NCBI RefSeq assembly: GCF_026151205.1
Contig: NC_087074.1
Span: 9,705,226 to 9,769,225 of the forward strand
Direction of reading: 5' to 3'
DNA: 64,000 nucleotides
Source: Bolinopsis microptera
Lineage: Eukaryota > Ctenophora > Tentaculata > Lobata > Bolinopsidae
A program made the translations under genes and the position numbers. Under the pieces are notes generated by a model. It worked only from the letters and a program-made list of their open reading frames with translations. It ran no database searches and was not told the origin of the DNA. Shown one piece after another: positions 24,754 to 35,585 of the stretch; the stretch's first letter is position 1; each line of letters begins with the position of its first letter.

Positions 24754-26204
24754 TTACATAGGTTTATCAGAGAGCGCTGCAACACCAGGCAATGCTTTGC
24801 CTTCCAATAATTCCAGACTTGCTCCTCCTCCAGTACTAATGTGAGAAAACTTATCGGCAGAGCTAAATTTAGTGACACAAGTAGCGGTATCACCCCCACC
24901 AATAATGCTAACACATCCTTCTTTAGTAACTTTCTCAACTCCCTCTAACACTCCTTTTGTTCCTGCTGAAAACTTTTCAAACTCGAACACGCCCATTGGT
25001 CCATTCCAGACAATGATCTTAGCGCGTGAGATGACCTCTTGAAACTGTTTAACACTGTTAGGTCCAACATCAAGTCCCATACCAACAGCAATGCCTTCAT
25101 CTCTAGTGCAAGTTTTGCTAGGTGTATCAGGACTGAAAGATTCTCCAGTCACATAGTCTGTAGGAAGATGTATCTTTACCCCTTTCTCAGCTGCTTTAGC
25201 CATTATTTGTGGGATTATTTCTGCTCCTTTTGCGTCAAACAGTGAGCCTCCTGTTAAAAAAACAGAATTTAAGTTAAGTTGTTGTTATTCGAAAATATCA
25301 TTCAATGAATGTTACACTCAATGCTATATACAGGATTAATTAGGATTATTCAGATTCAATTGGTGAATTCGATTTTAAAATATCCATGCCCCATCCATGC
25401 TCATTCATTCAATTAATTAATTTGCATTAAATTCAATTTACCTATTTCCATGTTGTGCAGAACTTTCTCAAATGTAAAGGCCATCCCTCCTCCAATGATC
25501 ATCTCATCTACTTTATCCATCAGGTTCATAATCAATTGTATTTTATCTTCCACTTTGGCACCTCCCATAATACTAAGAAAAGGTCTAGGAGGACTCTCCA
25601 TAGCTTTGGAAAAGTAGGTCAATTCCTTGTTCAACAAGCCTCCAGCAGCACGCTGCTGGCACTTGAAACCAACCATAGAGCTGTGTGCACGATGTGCAGT
25701 GCCAAATGCATCATTCACATACACATCACCTAGTTCAGAGAGCTGGGATCTGAACTTAGCAACAGACTCTGGACTGGACTTCACTTTATTCTTGTTTTCA
25801 TCAACAGATGAGCCTTCCTCCTCAGGATGAAATCTGAGGTTCTCCAGCAAAATAACAGTTCCCTTGGGTGCTCCATTTACAGCACTTGTTACCTTCTCAC
25901 CCACACAGTCCTCTAAAAACACCACATTGCAAGACAAAATATCCTTCAATGCAGCAGCTACAGGGCGCAAGCTCAGAGAGCTGGTAACTTTACCATTAGG
26001 GCGACCCAGGTGACTAGCAAGAACTAAAGTGCGACAGTTGGAGTTAAGGATGTGCTGTATTGTGGGCACTGCTTCATTTATCCGTTGTAAGTTGGTAATC
26101 GTATGTGTTTTCTTGTCTAATGGAACATTGAAATCTACTCGTAGGAACACACGTTTATTGGAGAAATCTACGTCTTTGTAGGAGAGTTTGTTCTTGAGGG
26201 ACAT
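24754..26204 (-). CDS. Phosphoglycerate kinase
   Basis: Transfers phosphate from 1,3-bisphosphoglycerate to ADP in cytosolic glycolysis. Two exons, 25442-26204 and 24754-25250, join in phase 1 to give 419 residues, the usual length. Visible signatures are [13 protein letters not shown] near the N-terminus, [49 protein letters not shown], the GGGMAFTF hinge region, [21 protein letters not shown] and [19 protein letters not shown]. The reading frame is intact. A CAG lies two bases before the ATG, suggesting a 5' UTR intron or trans-splice acceptor. A decayed LINE starts about 45 bp further up and a pogo-like transposon begins 25 bp after the stop, so the gene is tightly boxed in by mobile DNA. 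Aldolase follows about 2.3 kb downstream on the same strand. Confidence 0.97.
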
Positions 26205-26249
26205 AGCTGCTATGGTAATACAGTTTGTAAAAATGTAGTTCTTAACATC

Positions 26250-26830
26250 CGCAAAATTTCTGGACCTGTTATAATTGACGAGAACCTATCATGGGAAGAT
26301 CACATTAATATAAAGCTCTTAAGCGAACTCTAAATCATTCCACATCCACTTTATGTAGACTTCGCTGCTCCCTTCCAGAATTTCTACATCAAAAATTATA
26401 TTATACTCTATTCGAATCACATCTTTCCTACTGTATATCTGTATGGGGTGGGGCAGCTAAGCAACGTATAAGCTCAATATTTACTGCTCAGAAGTACTGT
26501 CTCAGAGTACTATTTGGTGATAGGCTGGCGTACCTTGATAAGTTTAAGACTTGTGCACGTACTAGGCCTATAGGACACCAGAAACTTGACCAAACATTTT
26601 TCATAAAAGAACACACCAAACCGATATTCAAGCATAATAATATTCTAGCTATACAAAATCTCTATACATACCACAGTTACCTCGAGCTCTACAAGATAAT
26701 GAAATTCCGTGCTCCAATATCCCTAGATATGAGGGTTACACATGTTCGTCGAGGAAACCCTGCCTTCTAATCTGTCAGGTAGACCCACCTGACAACCACA
26801 ACACTAGATCAACCAAAATTTTTAACATTT
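26250..26830 (+). pseudogene. Decayed LINE fragment: C-terminal end of a CR1-like reverse transcriptase ORF
   Basis: A damaged reading frame matches the end of ORF2 in the LINE at 28828-32103. SLPEFLHQKLYYTLFESHL, CISVWGGAAKQRI, IFTAQKYCLRVLFGDRLAYL and KEHTKPIFKHNN each align with a segment of that protein. A frameshift near 26265 and a deletion near 26330 break it. It is a 5'-truncated, diverged relative of the downstream element, inserted just upstream of PGK. Confidence 0.85.
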
Positions 26831-28049
26831 TAACCCCAAAGTTCAGAATGACTGACTTTACTACTAGTGTAATGTGCTTGCGAGGAAAACTTAAACGTGC
26901 GCTATTATGGTGTTTATTAAAAACGTTTTCGAGAATGTATTAGAAAATTTTTATTTTTGAGATATTTATCAACAAACGTATTTAAGATTATTTTATTTTT
27001 TCGATATCTTTGGGATATTTGAAATTGACTCTATCTTACTGATGCTATTATATTATTAATTCTTTTAATTTATGAAACATTGTTATGTGTTAACCGTATA
27101 CGATTTTAACTGGATTTGAAATTTTCACATAGAATTGGGTTTTTCAACTTTTGAAGAGAGTTTGGTGCTTCAAATATTATAATTTGGTACCAAAAGTGAA
27201 ACAAATTTAGTGAAACAAATTTAAAATTTTATCCTTTATTTTACAATCATAATATAATAATATTTATAAGCCTCAGTTTTAAAAGTTTTAAATTTTAATA
27301 TATTCACATTTCTATTTAAAATTCAATTTAATGTATAAGTCAATAACTGGCCGCCAAAGCCGCGCATTCTTGAAAACAGGATTAAATTGTTTATGATTAT
27401 ACGTCAAATAGAAATAAATTTAAACTATCCGTGGTTTTTTTAAAAAAAATTATAATCTTACCTAAATTCAAAGCCTTGCTCTAACCAGAGCCCTCTCGCT
27501 TGCAGTAGTACGCGTAGGCACATGGCTATGTGAATTCAAAGCCAGCTTTGTAAAATTTACTATTAGATCATAATATATCGTCAATTCTCAATATTTACAA
27601 TGCAACATTTCATTAATTTACATACAAGCGTACTCCAGCCCCTGCACGCATCCGTTCTTATGCGGCGCGGCTCAAGCCGCGCACGCACGTATTATTTTAT
27701 ACTTTTTGCTTTCTAATAAATATCGTGTCAATGTGTACGTCTAAATGTTCATGTTTTGTGTAAACCGAATCCAATCGAGATTAGTGACAAGGATAAGGAT
27801 CCAAGTGCCTGTACGGCTTTTTCGGACCCCTGTGGACCACTACTCTTGAAATCGCTCTGCAACTATTGAACATTTATAACTGTTATAAATACCCCGCTGT
27901 GCAGGGTATATTATATTTTAGTTTGTGAAGCGTTTAAAAATTACGAGTATCACCCGTTAAGTCACACACAAGAAAAACTTCATGATTATGCATCGTTCAC
28001 TATGTCTTGTCCTCACAACAAATAATACCACTTCTGATATAATATCGTC
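26831..28049. other. AT-rich spacer between LINE copies
   Basis: No ORF is supported. GC-rich palindromic words (GCCGCGC; GCGGCGCGGCTCAAGCCGCGC near 27660) resemble those in the 3' region of the downstream LINE (near 32180), so part may be LINE UTR or an older copy. Confidence 0.4.
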
Positions 28050-28156
28050 TCTTCAAATCATTCTTTGCCTTCTCTTTCATCTCCAAAACGAGCAAATGAT
28101 GTCTGGCCAGGAAATCGTTTGGACAATGGTTCCCTGGGAGGCAATATTTTGCACCA

Positions 28157-28738
28157 GTGGTTGACCAGATTGACCCATATGTCACATGTGGTTATCGTAA
28201 CGTTGTTTTGATGTGTGCGATTAATGATCTTAAAAAACCTGAGATCAAGAATACAGCTGATATTAAACGAAATGTATTTATTCCCTTTATTAAAAAGATT
28301 GAGAAAATTCATGCTATTAACCCTAAGGCACATGTATATGTTTGTCCAGCCCTGCCTACAAAGCTTGCTGAACTGAATAGAAAAGTTGTTTGCTTTAACC
28401 GCCTTATTCTGACATGGCTGATCCCTTCAAATTTTGGTGTGACTTACGTTGATGGGTTCGGTGGGTTCTGTGATGATGCTGGGCTTCTTAGCCAACAGTT
28501 CTCCAGAAACATCGGCCGAGACCAGCGACCAGATTATCTCCACCTTAACTGGAGGGGTACAGCTAAACTAGGCACTTTGATTCGTAACACAGTGCTTCTT
28601 AGAATGAATGGAGGAGTTGATAGAAGGAAAAGGAGAACAGACGAGGTTGATGGACGCTCATATCGGAACGTGTTGAGTGGGACGGGTTCTACTACTGCTG
28701 CTGAGTCTCGACACCAGGATGGTTACCAGCCATTCTGA
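28157..28738 (+). CDS. LINE ORF1 (partial): SGNH-hydrolase/esterase-like domain
   Basis: 193 codons from the first ATG. VVLMCAINDL resembles block III (G.ND) of SGNH hydrolases, and DYLHLNWRGTAKLG is the typical block V D..HLN..G segment carrying the catalytic Asp-His. Such esterase domains are known in ORF1 proteins of CR1-type LINEs. The same frame continues upstream to a TGA near 28098, with coding-like sequence before it in a shifted frame, so the 5' part carrying block I (GDS) is broken or missing. The C-terminus is basic (RRKRR) and would suit nucleic-acid binding. It overlaps the ORF2 open frame by about 34 nt, in the -1 frame. Confidence 0.7.
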   Translation: MVDQIDPYVTCGYRNVVLMCAINDLKKPEIKNTADIKRNVFIPFIKKIEKIHAINPKAHVYVCPALPTKLAELNRKVVCFNRLILTWLIPSNFGVTYVDGFGGFCDDAGLLSQQFSRNIGRDQRPDYLHLNWRGTAKLGTLIRNTVLLRMNGGVDRRKRRTDEVDGRSYRNVLSGTGSTTAAESRHQDGYQPF

Positions 28739-31700
28739 CTCCCCTGAGTAAAGAGGTATGCCTAGTCTGTGCGAAGTTCATTAACGTAGGACAATTCATT
28801 GTTGAATGCTGTGAATGCGACTGCCCAATGCACCATAAGTGCTATACCAAATCCATTAACAATGACACATTATCTGACGATTTTTACTGTCCCAAGTGCG
28901 TACATTTAGCAGTTATTCGTTACAATCCATTTCGACTTGCATGCACTAATTTAAGTGATATTGAAAGTAGTGAAGTGGATGACACTATCATAAAAGTAGA
29001 TCAAATACTAAATAACTGCGTATCGTACAATGTCAAGGAATTCAACAAAGCACTAGATAATCAAATGAATGAATTTTCATCGCTTCTCTTCCAAAACATC
29101 GACGGCAATAAGTCAAATTTCGACACTTTCGCTATTGAATCCCATAGGCTCACCAAGAAATTCTCGATCATAGCCTTAGCGGAAACAAATGAAGGTCCTG
29201 AATCCAGCAGTTTGTATCAATTAACTGGATACAACAGTTTCTACCAAAACACAATACCAGATAAAAAAAAGGGCACTGGAGTGGCTCTCTATGTTTGTGA
29301 CACTCTTAGTGCCAGAGTAAACGGCAATGTATCCCATATCACTGAACATTTAGAAACTCTTTTTGTGGCCGTAAGTAGTACAACTTCCCCAGTAACAGTT
29401 GGTGTAATGTACCGTCCTCCAAGTGGTAATGTCAATGTTGCACTATCTGAACTCTCTGACATCCTTGACAGTCTCCCCAAGTGTAGTTACCTAGCGGGTG
29501 ATTTTAACATTGATTTACACGATAAGAATAGCACAATCGTACAACGCTATGAAGAAATACTATTAAGTAAAGGATTTTTCCCCCTAATTTCGTTAGCAAC
29601 ACATGAGAAACCAGGCTGCAAAGCATCCTGTATTGATAACATAATAACTAACGACGTAGAGAGTATAGTAGCTTCTGGAATACTGACTGACCGTATATCA
29701 CACCACTCACCCATCTTCCAAATCTTTGATAGAAACTTGGACTCTAGCAGAATTGACCTGAAATACAAACAGTATTATGATTACAACAAACCGAATGTAA
29801 AAGCTTTTTTACAGACTCTGGAACATGATCTCAATAATAATGTTATCGACAATTTTACAACATTTCACGACATATTTAAGGACTGTATAGATAGAACTTG
29901 TAAGTTAGAAACCCCTAAATGCTCTAAAAGAACAGCACTGAACAACCCATGGATTACACCAGACCTTGTGGGCAAAATTTCATATCAGCACGAACTTTAC
30001 GATAAATGGGTAAAGGTCAGAAAAGTTAAATGTAAATTTGGGGAAATTGAAAATAAAGGGGGGACATGCCAATGCCCAATATGTTGCTCAAAACGTGACA
30101 AGTATAAAAAATACAGTGACTGCAGGCGGAAGGTCAAAAAAGATCGCCGCAATGCTCAATCTAAGTTCTATGGTGGAAAATTTGCAGAGTTGCACGGAAA
30201 CAGTAAAAAGACGTGGGAATTAATTAACCAAATACGGGGTAAACGAAAACGACAAACCAAACCTCTATTTACTATCAATAATGAAAAAATTACTAATCGT
30301 AGGGTAATAGCTAATGAGTTTAATAAGTACTTTGTCTCCCTAGCTTCTAATCTTAACGAGGCATACAATGAAATCGGCGAACTATTAATTAATGGCATCC
30401 CCAGTATCTATGACTACCTACCAAAATCCAACACGACCAGTATTTACATGCATGATTGTACAATCGATGAAGTATGTAAAATAATATCAGAATTGAAAAA
30501 TGGCAAATCGTCTGATATCCCAATACATGTTGTAAAAGCGTCATCCAGAATTATCGCCCCCCTATTATCTGTACTATACAATGAATGTTTGAAGGAGGGA
30601 ATATTCCCGGACGATTTAAAGATTGGCAGGATCAGTCCCATATACAAGAAAGAAAATGAAGAATTACTTGAAAACTATAGACCAGTCTCTACCTTAGCCG
30701 TATTTGGTAAGTTATTCGAGAAAATTATATATAGTAGGCTATACAGCTTTTTCCAGTCACAAAATATGATCTATGAAAATCAGTATGGATTCCGTAAAAA
30801 TCACTCTACTAGTCATGCCCTGAATTTCTCAGTGAATTATATAGAATCATGCCTTAATAAAAAGCAGCACGTGCTCGGAATATTCATTGATCTAAGCAAA
30901 GCATTCGATACCATCTCAGCTGACAAATTACTGAGTAAGCTAGATAATTACGGAATTCGAGGCAATGCCAACAAACTCATTGCTAGTTATCTCTCTAATA
31001 GATATCAATACGTCTCGGTCCTAGGAGAAGAGTCTGACAAGCTTCCAGTTCTCTTTGGAGTACCCCAGGGATCTTGTCTTGGTCCGTTACTATTTATTAT
31101 TTATATCAACGACCTATATAGGGCAACTGAACTAGGCAAGTTCATTCTATTTGCTGACGATACAAATATATTTGTCGCGGATGAATGTAAGATAAAGTTA
31201 TATGAACGAGCAAACCAAATTCTCAAACTGGTACAACTGTATATGAAATGTAATCTCCTGCATATTAACATTAAGAAATGCTGTTACATTCACTTTAAAC
31301 CAACGAATAGAAAAAGCAAGGTAGAACATAATGAAGAAGAACACGTACTTACTCTAAACAATGTAGTAATAAAGCAAGTCAAAAAGGTGAAGTTTCTTGG
31401 TGTTATTATTGATGATCAGCTTAAATGGGATGCTCATATACGGTCGCTCAACACAAAGCTGAAATGTGAAAGTGGGAAAATTTGTAGAATACGGCACATT
31501 ATTCCAGAAAAACTCTACAAAGAACTGTACTACACACTATTTGAATCACACTTGCGATTTGGGATATCAGTATGGGGTGGCCTTAGTAACAACAGGCTTG
31601 AACCAATATTTATCACTCAGAAGAAATGTGTTAGAATACTATTTGGTAACCGAGAGGCGTACTTAGAAAAGTTTAGAACTTGTGCTAGAACACGAAGTAA

Positions 31701-32103
31701 AGACAAGCAAAAATTAGGAAGCGACTTCTATGAAAAACAGCACACAAAACCGCTATTTAAGAAAAATGGTTTACTAACCATACACAGTTTGTTCAAACAC
31801 ACATGTTTATTGGAAATGTTCAAAATCAATAAATTAGAATCCCCAGTCCCACTCCTAAATCTATTTAACAGATCATCAAGACGTGCTGATCGATTCATCA
31901 CTCCAACCCCATCCACCTCCTTCATATATCAATCGACAAAAATGTGGAACGATTGTAGAAACACTGCTAGCAATATCAACTTCTCTACATCAACGAACCT
32001 TGTGAAATCCACAATAAAAAAGGAGTTACTCGGCATGCAGTCCAGGTACGACGAAATAGATTGGTGTGAACTGAACTTCGATTCCAACGAACTGAAATTC
32101 TAA
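28705..32103 (+). CDS. LINE ORF2: PHD finger, AP-type endonuclease, reverse transcriptase
   Basis: The first ATG is at 28828 (1091 residues), but the frame is open from 28705 and a PHD-like finger begins before that ATG (CLVC near 28759, then CCECDCPMHHKC and YCPKC). The real protein therefore probably starts upstream, by frameshifting from ORF1 or by reinitiation. Counting from 28828, the endonuclease is residues ~85-310 (ALAETNEG, GDFNIDLH, SHHSPIF). A Cys-rich linker follows near 410-430. The reverse transcriptase is ~585-870 (YRPVSTLAVFGKLFEKII, FRKNHSTSHAL, GVPQGSCLGPLLF, active-site FADD near 775). The tail is a typical LINE C-terminal domain. There is no internal stop. The protein would nick target DNA and copy LINE RNA there. 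Confidence 0.93.
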   Translation, partial: VSTPGWLPAILTPLSKEVCLVCAKFINVGQFIVECCECDCPMHHKCYTKSINNDTLSDDFYCPKCVHLAVIRYNPFRLACTNLSDIESSEVDDTIIKVDQILNNCVSYNVKEFNKALDNQMNEFSSLLFQNIDGNKSNFDTFAIESHRLTKKFSIIALAETNEGPESSSLYQLTGYNSFYQNTIPDKKKGTGVALYVCDTLSARVNGNVSHITEHLETLFVAVSSTTSPVTVGVMYRPPSGNVNVALSELSDILDSLPKCSYLAGDFNIDLHDKNSTIVQRYEEILLSKGFFPLISLATHEKPGCKASCIDNIITNDVESIVASGILTDRISHHSPIFQIFDRNLDSSRIDLKYKQYYDYNKPNVKAFLQTLEHDLNNNVIDNFTTFHDIFKDCIDRTCKLETPKCSKRTALNNPWITPDLVGKISYQHELYDKWVKVRKVKCKFGEIENKGGTCQCPICCSKRDKYKKYSDCRRKVKKDRRNAQSKFYGGKFAELHGNSKKTWELINQIRGKRKRQTKPLFTINNEKITNRRVIANEFNKYFVSLASNLNEAYNEIGELLINGIPSIYDYLPKSNTTSIYMHDCTIDEVCKIISELKNGKSSDIPIHVVKASSRIIAPLLSVLYNECLKEGIFPDDLKIGRISPIYKKENEELLENYRPVSTLAVFGKLFEKIIYSRLYSFFQSQNMIYENQYGFRKNHSTSHALNFSVNYIESCLNKKQHVLGIFIDLSKAFDTISADKLLSKLDNYGIRGNANKLIASYLSNRYQYVSVLGEESDKLPVLFGVPQGSCLGPLLFIIYINDLYRATELGKFILFADDTNIFVADECKIKLYERANQILKLVQLYMKCNLLHINIKKCCYIHFKPTNRKSKVEHNEEEHVLTLNNVVIKQVKKVKFLGVIIDDQLKWDAHIRSLNTKLKCESGKICRIRHIIPEKLYKELYYTLFESHLRFGISVWGGLSNNRLEPIFITQKKCVRILFGNREAYLEKFRTCARTRSKDKQKLGSDFYEKQHTKPLFKKNGLLTIHSLFKHTCLLEMFKINKLESPVPLLNLFNRSSRRADRFITPTPSTSFIYQSTKMWNDCRNTASNINFSTSTNLVKSTIKKELLGMQSRYDEIDWCELNFDSNELKF

Positions 32104-32954
32104 TGTCTACTCAATGAAGATATGCTGAGCGCTAAAGCCGATTGAAATGTTAATGTCTAAAGTATAAAATTTCGGCGGTCACGCCGCGCATTTTGCGCGC
32201 TGTGCCGCTATTTTTGGCCCATCTTATCAGATATTATTTACAATGTACTCGCACAGTACATGCAGGGCATGCCTCAAGATCATATTAGTGTAGGAATCAT
32301 TATGTTTTCAACAATTCATTATATGTCGAATTCAGCAGTGGGTCCTCTCTTCGTCCGGTTTGTGTGTTTGTCGCCTGTCTGGACTCTCGTAGTCATGTAA
32401 TTTTTAATTTTTAATTTCTAATTTGTTATTTTAATTTTAATCTTAATTTTTCAATTTTCTAAATGTGTGTTCTGCTCCGGGACTCGATTACCGTATCGGC
32501 TTTCTTGAGACTGTAAATTTGGAAAGCCAACTATGCGGGGCGCCTGCCCACCGGCACTGAAGAGTGATCAAAGAATTAACTAAAATTTCCTAATATAACG
32601 ATTGAATATAGAGTTGTTTAACCGGCGCGGCCATGGGTGTGTGGCCTAGCTTTGGCTGCACACCTATGACTGCGCTGTTGCTGGTGGACAGGCGCAGTTT
32701 TTGTTGTGCAGTAGTGTTGCAAGAGAATAAAACCAACTTATTATGTACTAAATGGAATCAAGAATATTATTGACTATATTTGATAACGATGAATTGTAAA
32801 TTTCGATCAATTTATATTTTTCGGTCTCCAATTATTGAACTGCGGAAGCTGGTTGCCTCAACAATGTTGACTATGCATGGTATGACTGAATTGTAAAAAC
32901 GTGATAATTGAACGAAAAATAAATGATGAACATGATTCAAAAACTGTAAACCAC
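32104..32954. other. LINE 3' UTR and following flank
   Basis: Includes a GC-rich palindromic block (CGCCGCGCATTTTGCGCGC near 32178), a pyrimidine-rich AT stretch (32395-32460) and AATAAA near 32728. No gene is seen. Confidence 0.55.
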
Positions 32955-33860
32955 CAAATGAATTATCGCTTAAATTTAAATAAGTATTTAAACAAAAACC
33001 ACCATGTGCCGTTAAGCAGCAGGGCGCGGCTCATCTGGGCCACAGCAAATCGGCGAAAATGGGTTCGAAAAAGCCACTATTGGCACTCGAGTCCTTGATC
33101 TTTCCGATGGTTCACTGGGGCTTTTGAGCTGCCGTCCTTCAGCTTCTGTAAACTGAAATTACTACCAATCCAAGTTGAAGCAATCAGCCGACGCGCGGCT
33201 TTTATGGTTATATATGATATGTTTAATCTGTAATAAAGATCAAAATTCAAATTTGTTTCTCAAAAATTTGTTTCTCAATGATAATAATTGTCAAATGACG
33301 TTATAAAAGTCTATTTAATGGCGCTTATTAAATAGACTATTGATAAATTAGTTATTAAAAGTTGCCTCTAAGTGTGAAAAATACAAATTCACCGTGCAGA
33401 ACAAATTTGTATCACGTTGCGACCCCCACGGTCGTTTCACTATGTCCTGACGATACAGGGGGAGCCGCGCACTTCGTGCGCGGCGGGTCATACAACGTAT
33501 GACAAGAACAAATGACGAAAATTAACGGGTGATATACTCTTAAAATATTTGTTTCAAATATATTAGAGAGACCGTCAACCAGTCCAACTCGGTGCGCTTC
33601 TTGTTGAGTTAAAAACATACAACACATAAAGGTCAACAAATATATATTTTTAAATTAAGTATAACAAAATTTAAGTAAAATAGCTGATTGCGACAATTAA
33701 AAAATTATTTCGAAATAACTGAAACTGCACTGGAAGTTATACATATATATAATATGCCAAGTACTATAAAATTGCAATTTTTGCGCAAACAAGGCGCGCG
33801 GTGACCAAGCGTCGTGACATGAAATATTTTTAGCTAAAATTATTTCGCAGTGAATTTGTA

Positions 33861-34140
33861 TTATTCAATTTTTTGTACCAAATTTATCAATATCAAACTT
33901 CGGAGGTAAAACATTTTTGCTAACTCATGGCCCTTATTACATAAACAATAAAATTTCGTTTTATATTTTGATGATTTTCCGTTTATCAAAGCTTTCTTTG
34001 GGAATAGAACTTTGAATACCTCAATTGTGTCTTGTGCCATCCTAAGTAGATCTGTATGCTGTAAGATCATGCAATGGTCATTGAATATAAATTCAGTCAA
34101 AACAGTGAAATTTCGGTCAAGGGGACGGCATGGCAGAAAA
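33861..34140. repeat. Dispersed repeat family, copy A
   Basis: Carries GATGATTTTCCGTTTATCAA, TTCTTTGGGAATAGAACTTT and TCAGTCAAAACAGTGAAATT. Partial copies with the same words in the same order recur at 34760-34830, 35463-35495, 36218-36430 and near 63455. The family is not assigned to a known element. Confidence 0.75.
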
Positions 34141-34176
34141 GCTTCCTTTTGCTTTTAATCTTCGAAAATCTAGAAT

Positions 34177-34222
34177 AAAAATGTGTCAAACAGTATGTAA
34201 TTATATACTGTTTGACACATTT
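34177..34222. repeat. Perfect inverted repeat with 19-nt arms
   Basis: AAAATGTGTCAAACAGTAT and its exact complement are separated by 8 nt. It sits inside repeat DNA, so it is more likely a transposon palindrome than an RNA gene. Confidence 0.85.
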
Positions 34223-34339
34223 TCATATATATACACATTTTCATATATATACAATAAATTAAGTAAATTGATGCAATTGGCAGAGGTAACGGAAATTTTC
34301 CACTGCTACCAATATTATATATGAAATATCAACAATCAG

Positions 34340-34770
34340 TTATTATTATATACACGTCTAGTCCATCTTAGGGGCAGGGATGAGGTTGTAAGAGACTTCT
34401 GACAAAGTTGTCTCATATTCTTTTGTCTCTGTAACCTCGTAGAGCGATGAGTGTTGTCCTTAACATGGCGAATCTTATTCTAGTCCTCACATGCCTTACC
34501 ACATCGCAATATCTTTTTTTCCTTTTCCTGGCTATGAAGTCTGCTACTCTGTTTACAAACCGCTTACACTCCTTGGACATGCCTCCAGTTGTGAGAAATA
34601 CAGCCGGGTAAAGGTGAAGGATAGGGGTAAAGTGTAGTGGTGAAGGTGGCCTTCTCCACGTTCAACACTCTCTCCCTTTTTCTTCTTCTCGTTCTCTTCG
34701 TATACTTCTTGAAGAGTTTTTGTCCTGTTTGATAAGCAATTGGGGTGTGAAACCCTTATGCCAAGAAAAT
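34340..34770 (-). pseudogene. Retroelement ORF C-terminal fragment, frameshifted
   Basis: In the minus strand two frames join across a shift. One reads VEKATFT; the next reads AVFLTTGGMSKECKRFVNRV, then DFIARKRKKRYCDVVRHV, RIRFAMLRTTLIALRG and a stop. From memory, a TTGGM..E....Y.RLA segment followed by a basic RCRLSF.LLRS.I.C.RG tail ends the polyprotein of a group of invertebrate reverse-transcriptase elements. The upstream catalytic parts are absent. This is a decayed fragment; the family name is uncertain. Confidence 0.55.
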
Positions 34771-35585
34771 CTCTTTTTATATTGTGACGATTTTCCGTTT
34801 ATCAAAGCTTTCTTTGGGAATAATAATAAATTTTTTTAAAGAATACTAATTTGAATTTATATCTTTATTACAGATTATACCTATCATAGATAACCATAAA
34901 AGCCGCGCGTCAGCTGATTGCCTCAACTTGGATTAATAGTAATTTCAGTTGACTGAAGCTGAAGGACGGTAGTTCAAAAGGCCCAGTGCACCATCGACAA
35001 GATCAAGGACTCGAGTGCCAATAATGGCTTTTCTGAACTTATTTTCGCCGATTTACTCAGTGGTCCTAGTGAGCTGCGTCCTACTGCTAAATGGCACATG
35101 ACAGTTTTTGTTTTAATGCTTATTAATTTAAACAATAATTCAGTTGATGGTAACCTTTCTTGGATATCTTCTTGTTAGGTGTATCTGCCTTATTTAGTCA
35201 GGATTTAACTTGCAGCTAAAAACTTCTGTTTTTACTCCAGTCAAAGGGAGATGCACGATCTCTACTGTCATTTAGGTATCATTTACTGTTGAGCATAAGG
35301 GTTAGATTTAAATTATTTAACCTTTTGGTGCTGTATAAAAATAACATTAATTTATTATTATTATTATATGGTTTATAAATTATAAATGATGTTTCTTTTT
35401 CGACTAATAATCACGGCTTGAAAATTCAGTCATCCTCAGTGGCCCTGTAATAATAAATAAATAAAAATTCAGTCAAAACAGTGAAATTTGGGTCGCAGAA
35501 AGCTGAAATTCAAATATATCCTATTAGTAGGACATATTCGAAATTTTCATTGCATCAAAGTTTTCTCCGGATATACTGCTTCCAG

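Larger units (their letters stand above)
28050..32760 (+). mobile_element. CR1-like non-LTR retrotransposon (LINE), near-intact ORF2
   Basis: The element has a 5'-truncated or broken ORF1 with an SGNH-esterase-like end, an ORF2 with PHD finger, endonuclease and reverse transcriptase, and a 3' UTR to about 32760 that contains AATAAA near 32728. The domain order fits CR1-group LINEs with an esterase-type ORF1. ORF2 has no stop in 1091 codons, so this copy is young. The exact 5' and 3' borders and the target-site duplication could not be placed. Confidence 0.85.
32955..35150. mobile_element. Inverted pair of ~300-bp arms (32955-33255 and 34850-35150) around 1.6 kb
   Basis: The left arm and the complement of the right arm stay similar along almost their whole length. 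Both contain TTGGCACTCGAGTCCTTGAT, CTGAAATTACTA and CGCGCGGCTTTTATGGTTAT. Either this is one transposon with long terminal inverted repeats, or two copies of one repeat in opposite orientation. The interior holds a retroelement fragment and other repeats, so it is composite. Confidence 0.7.
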
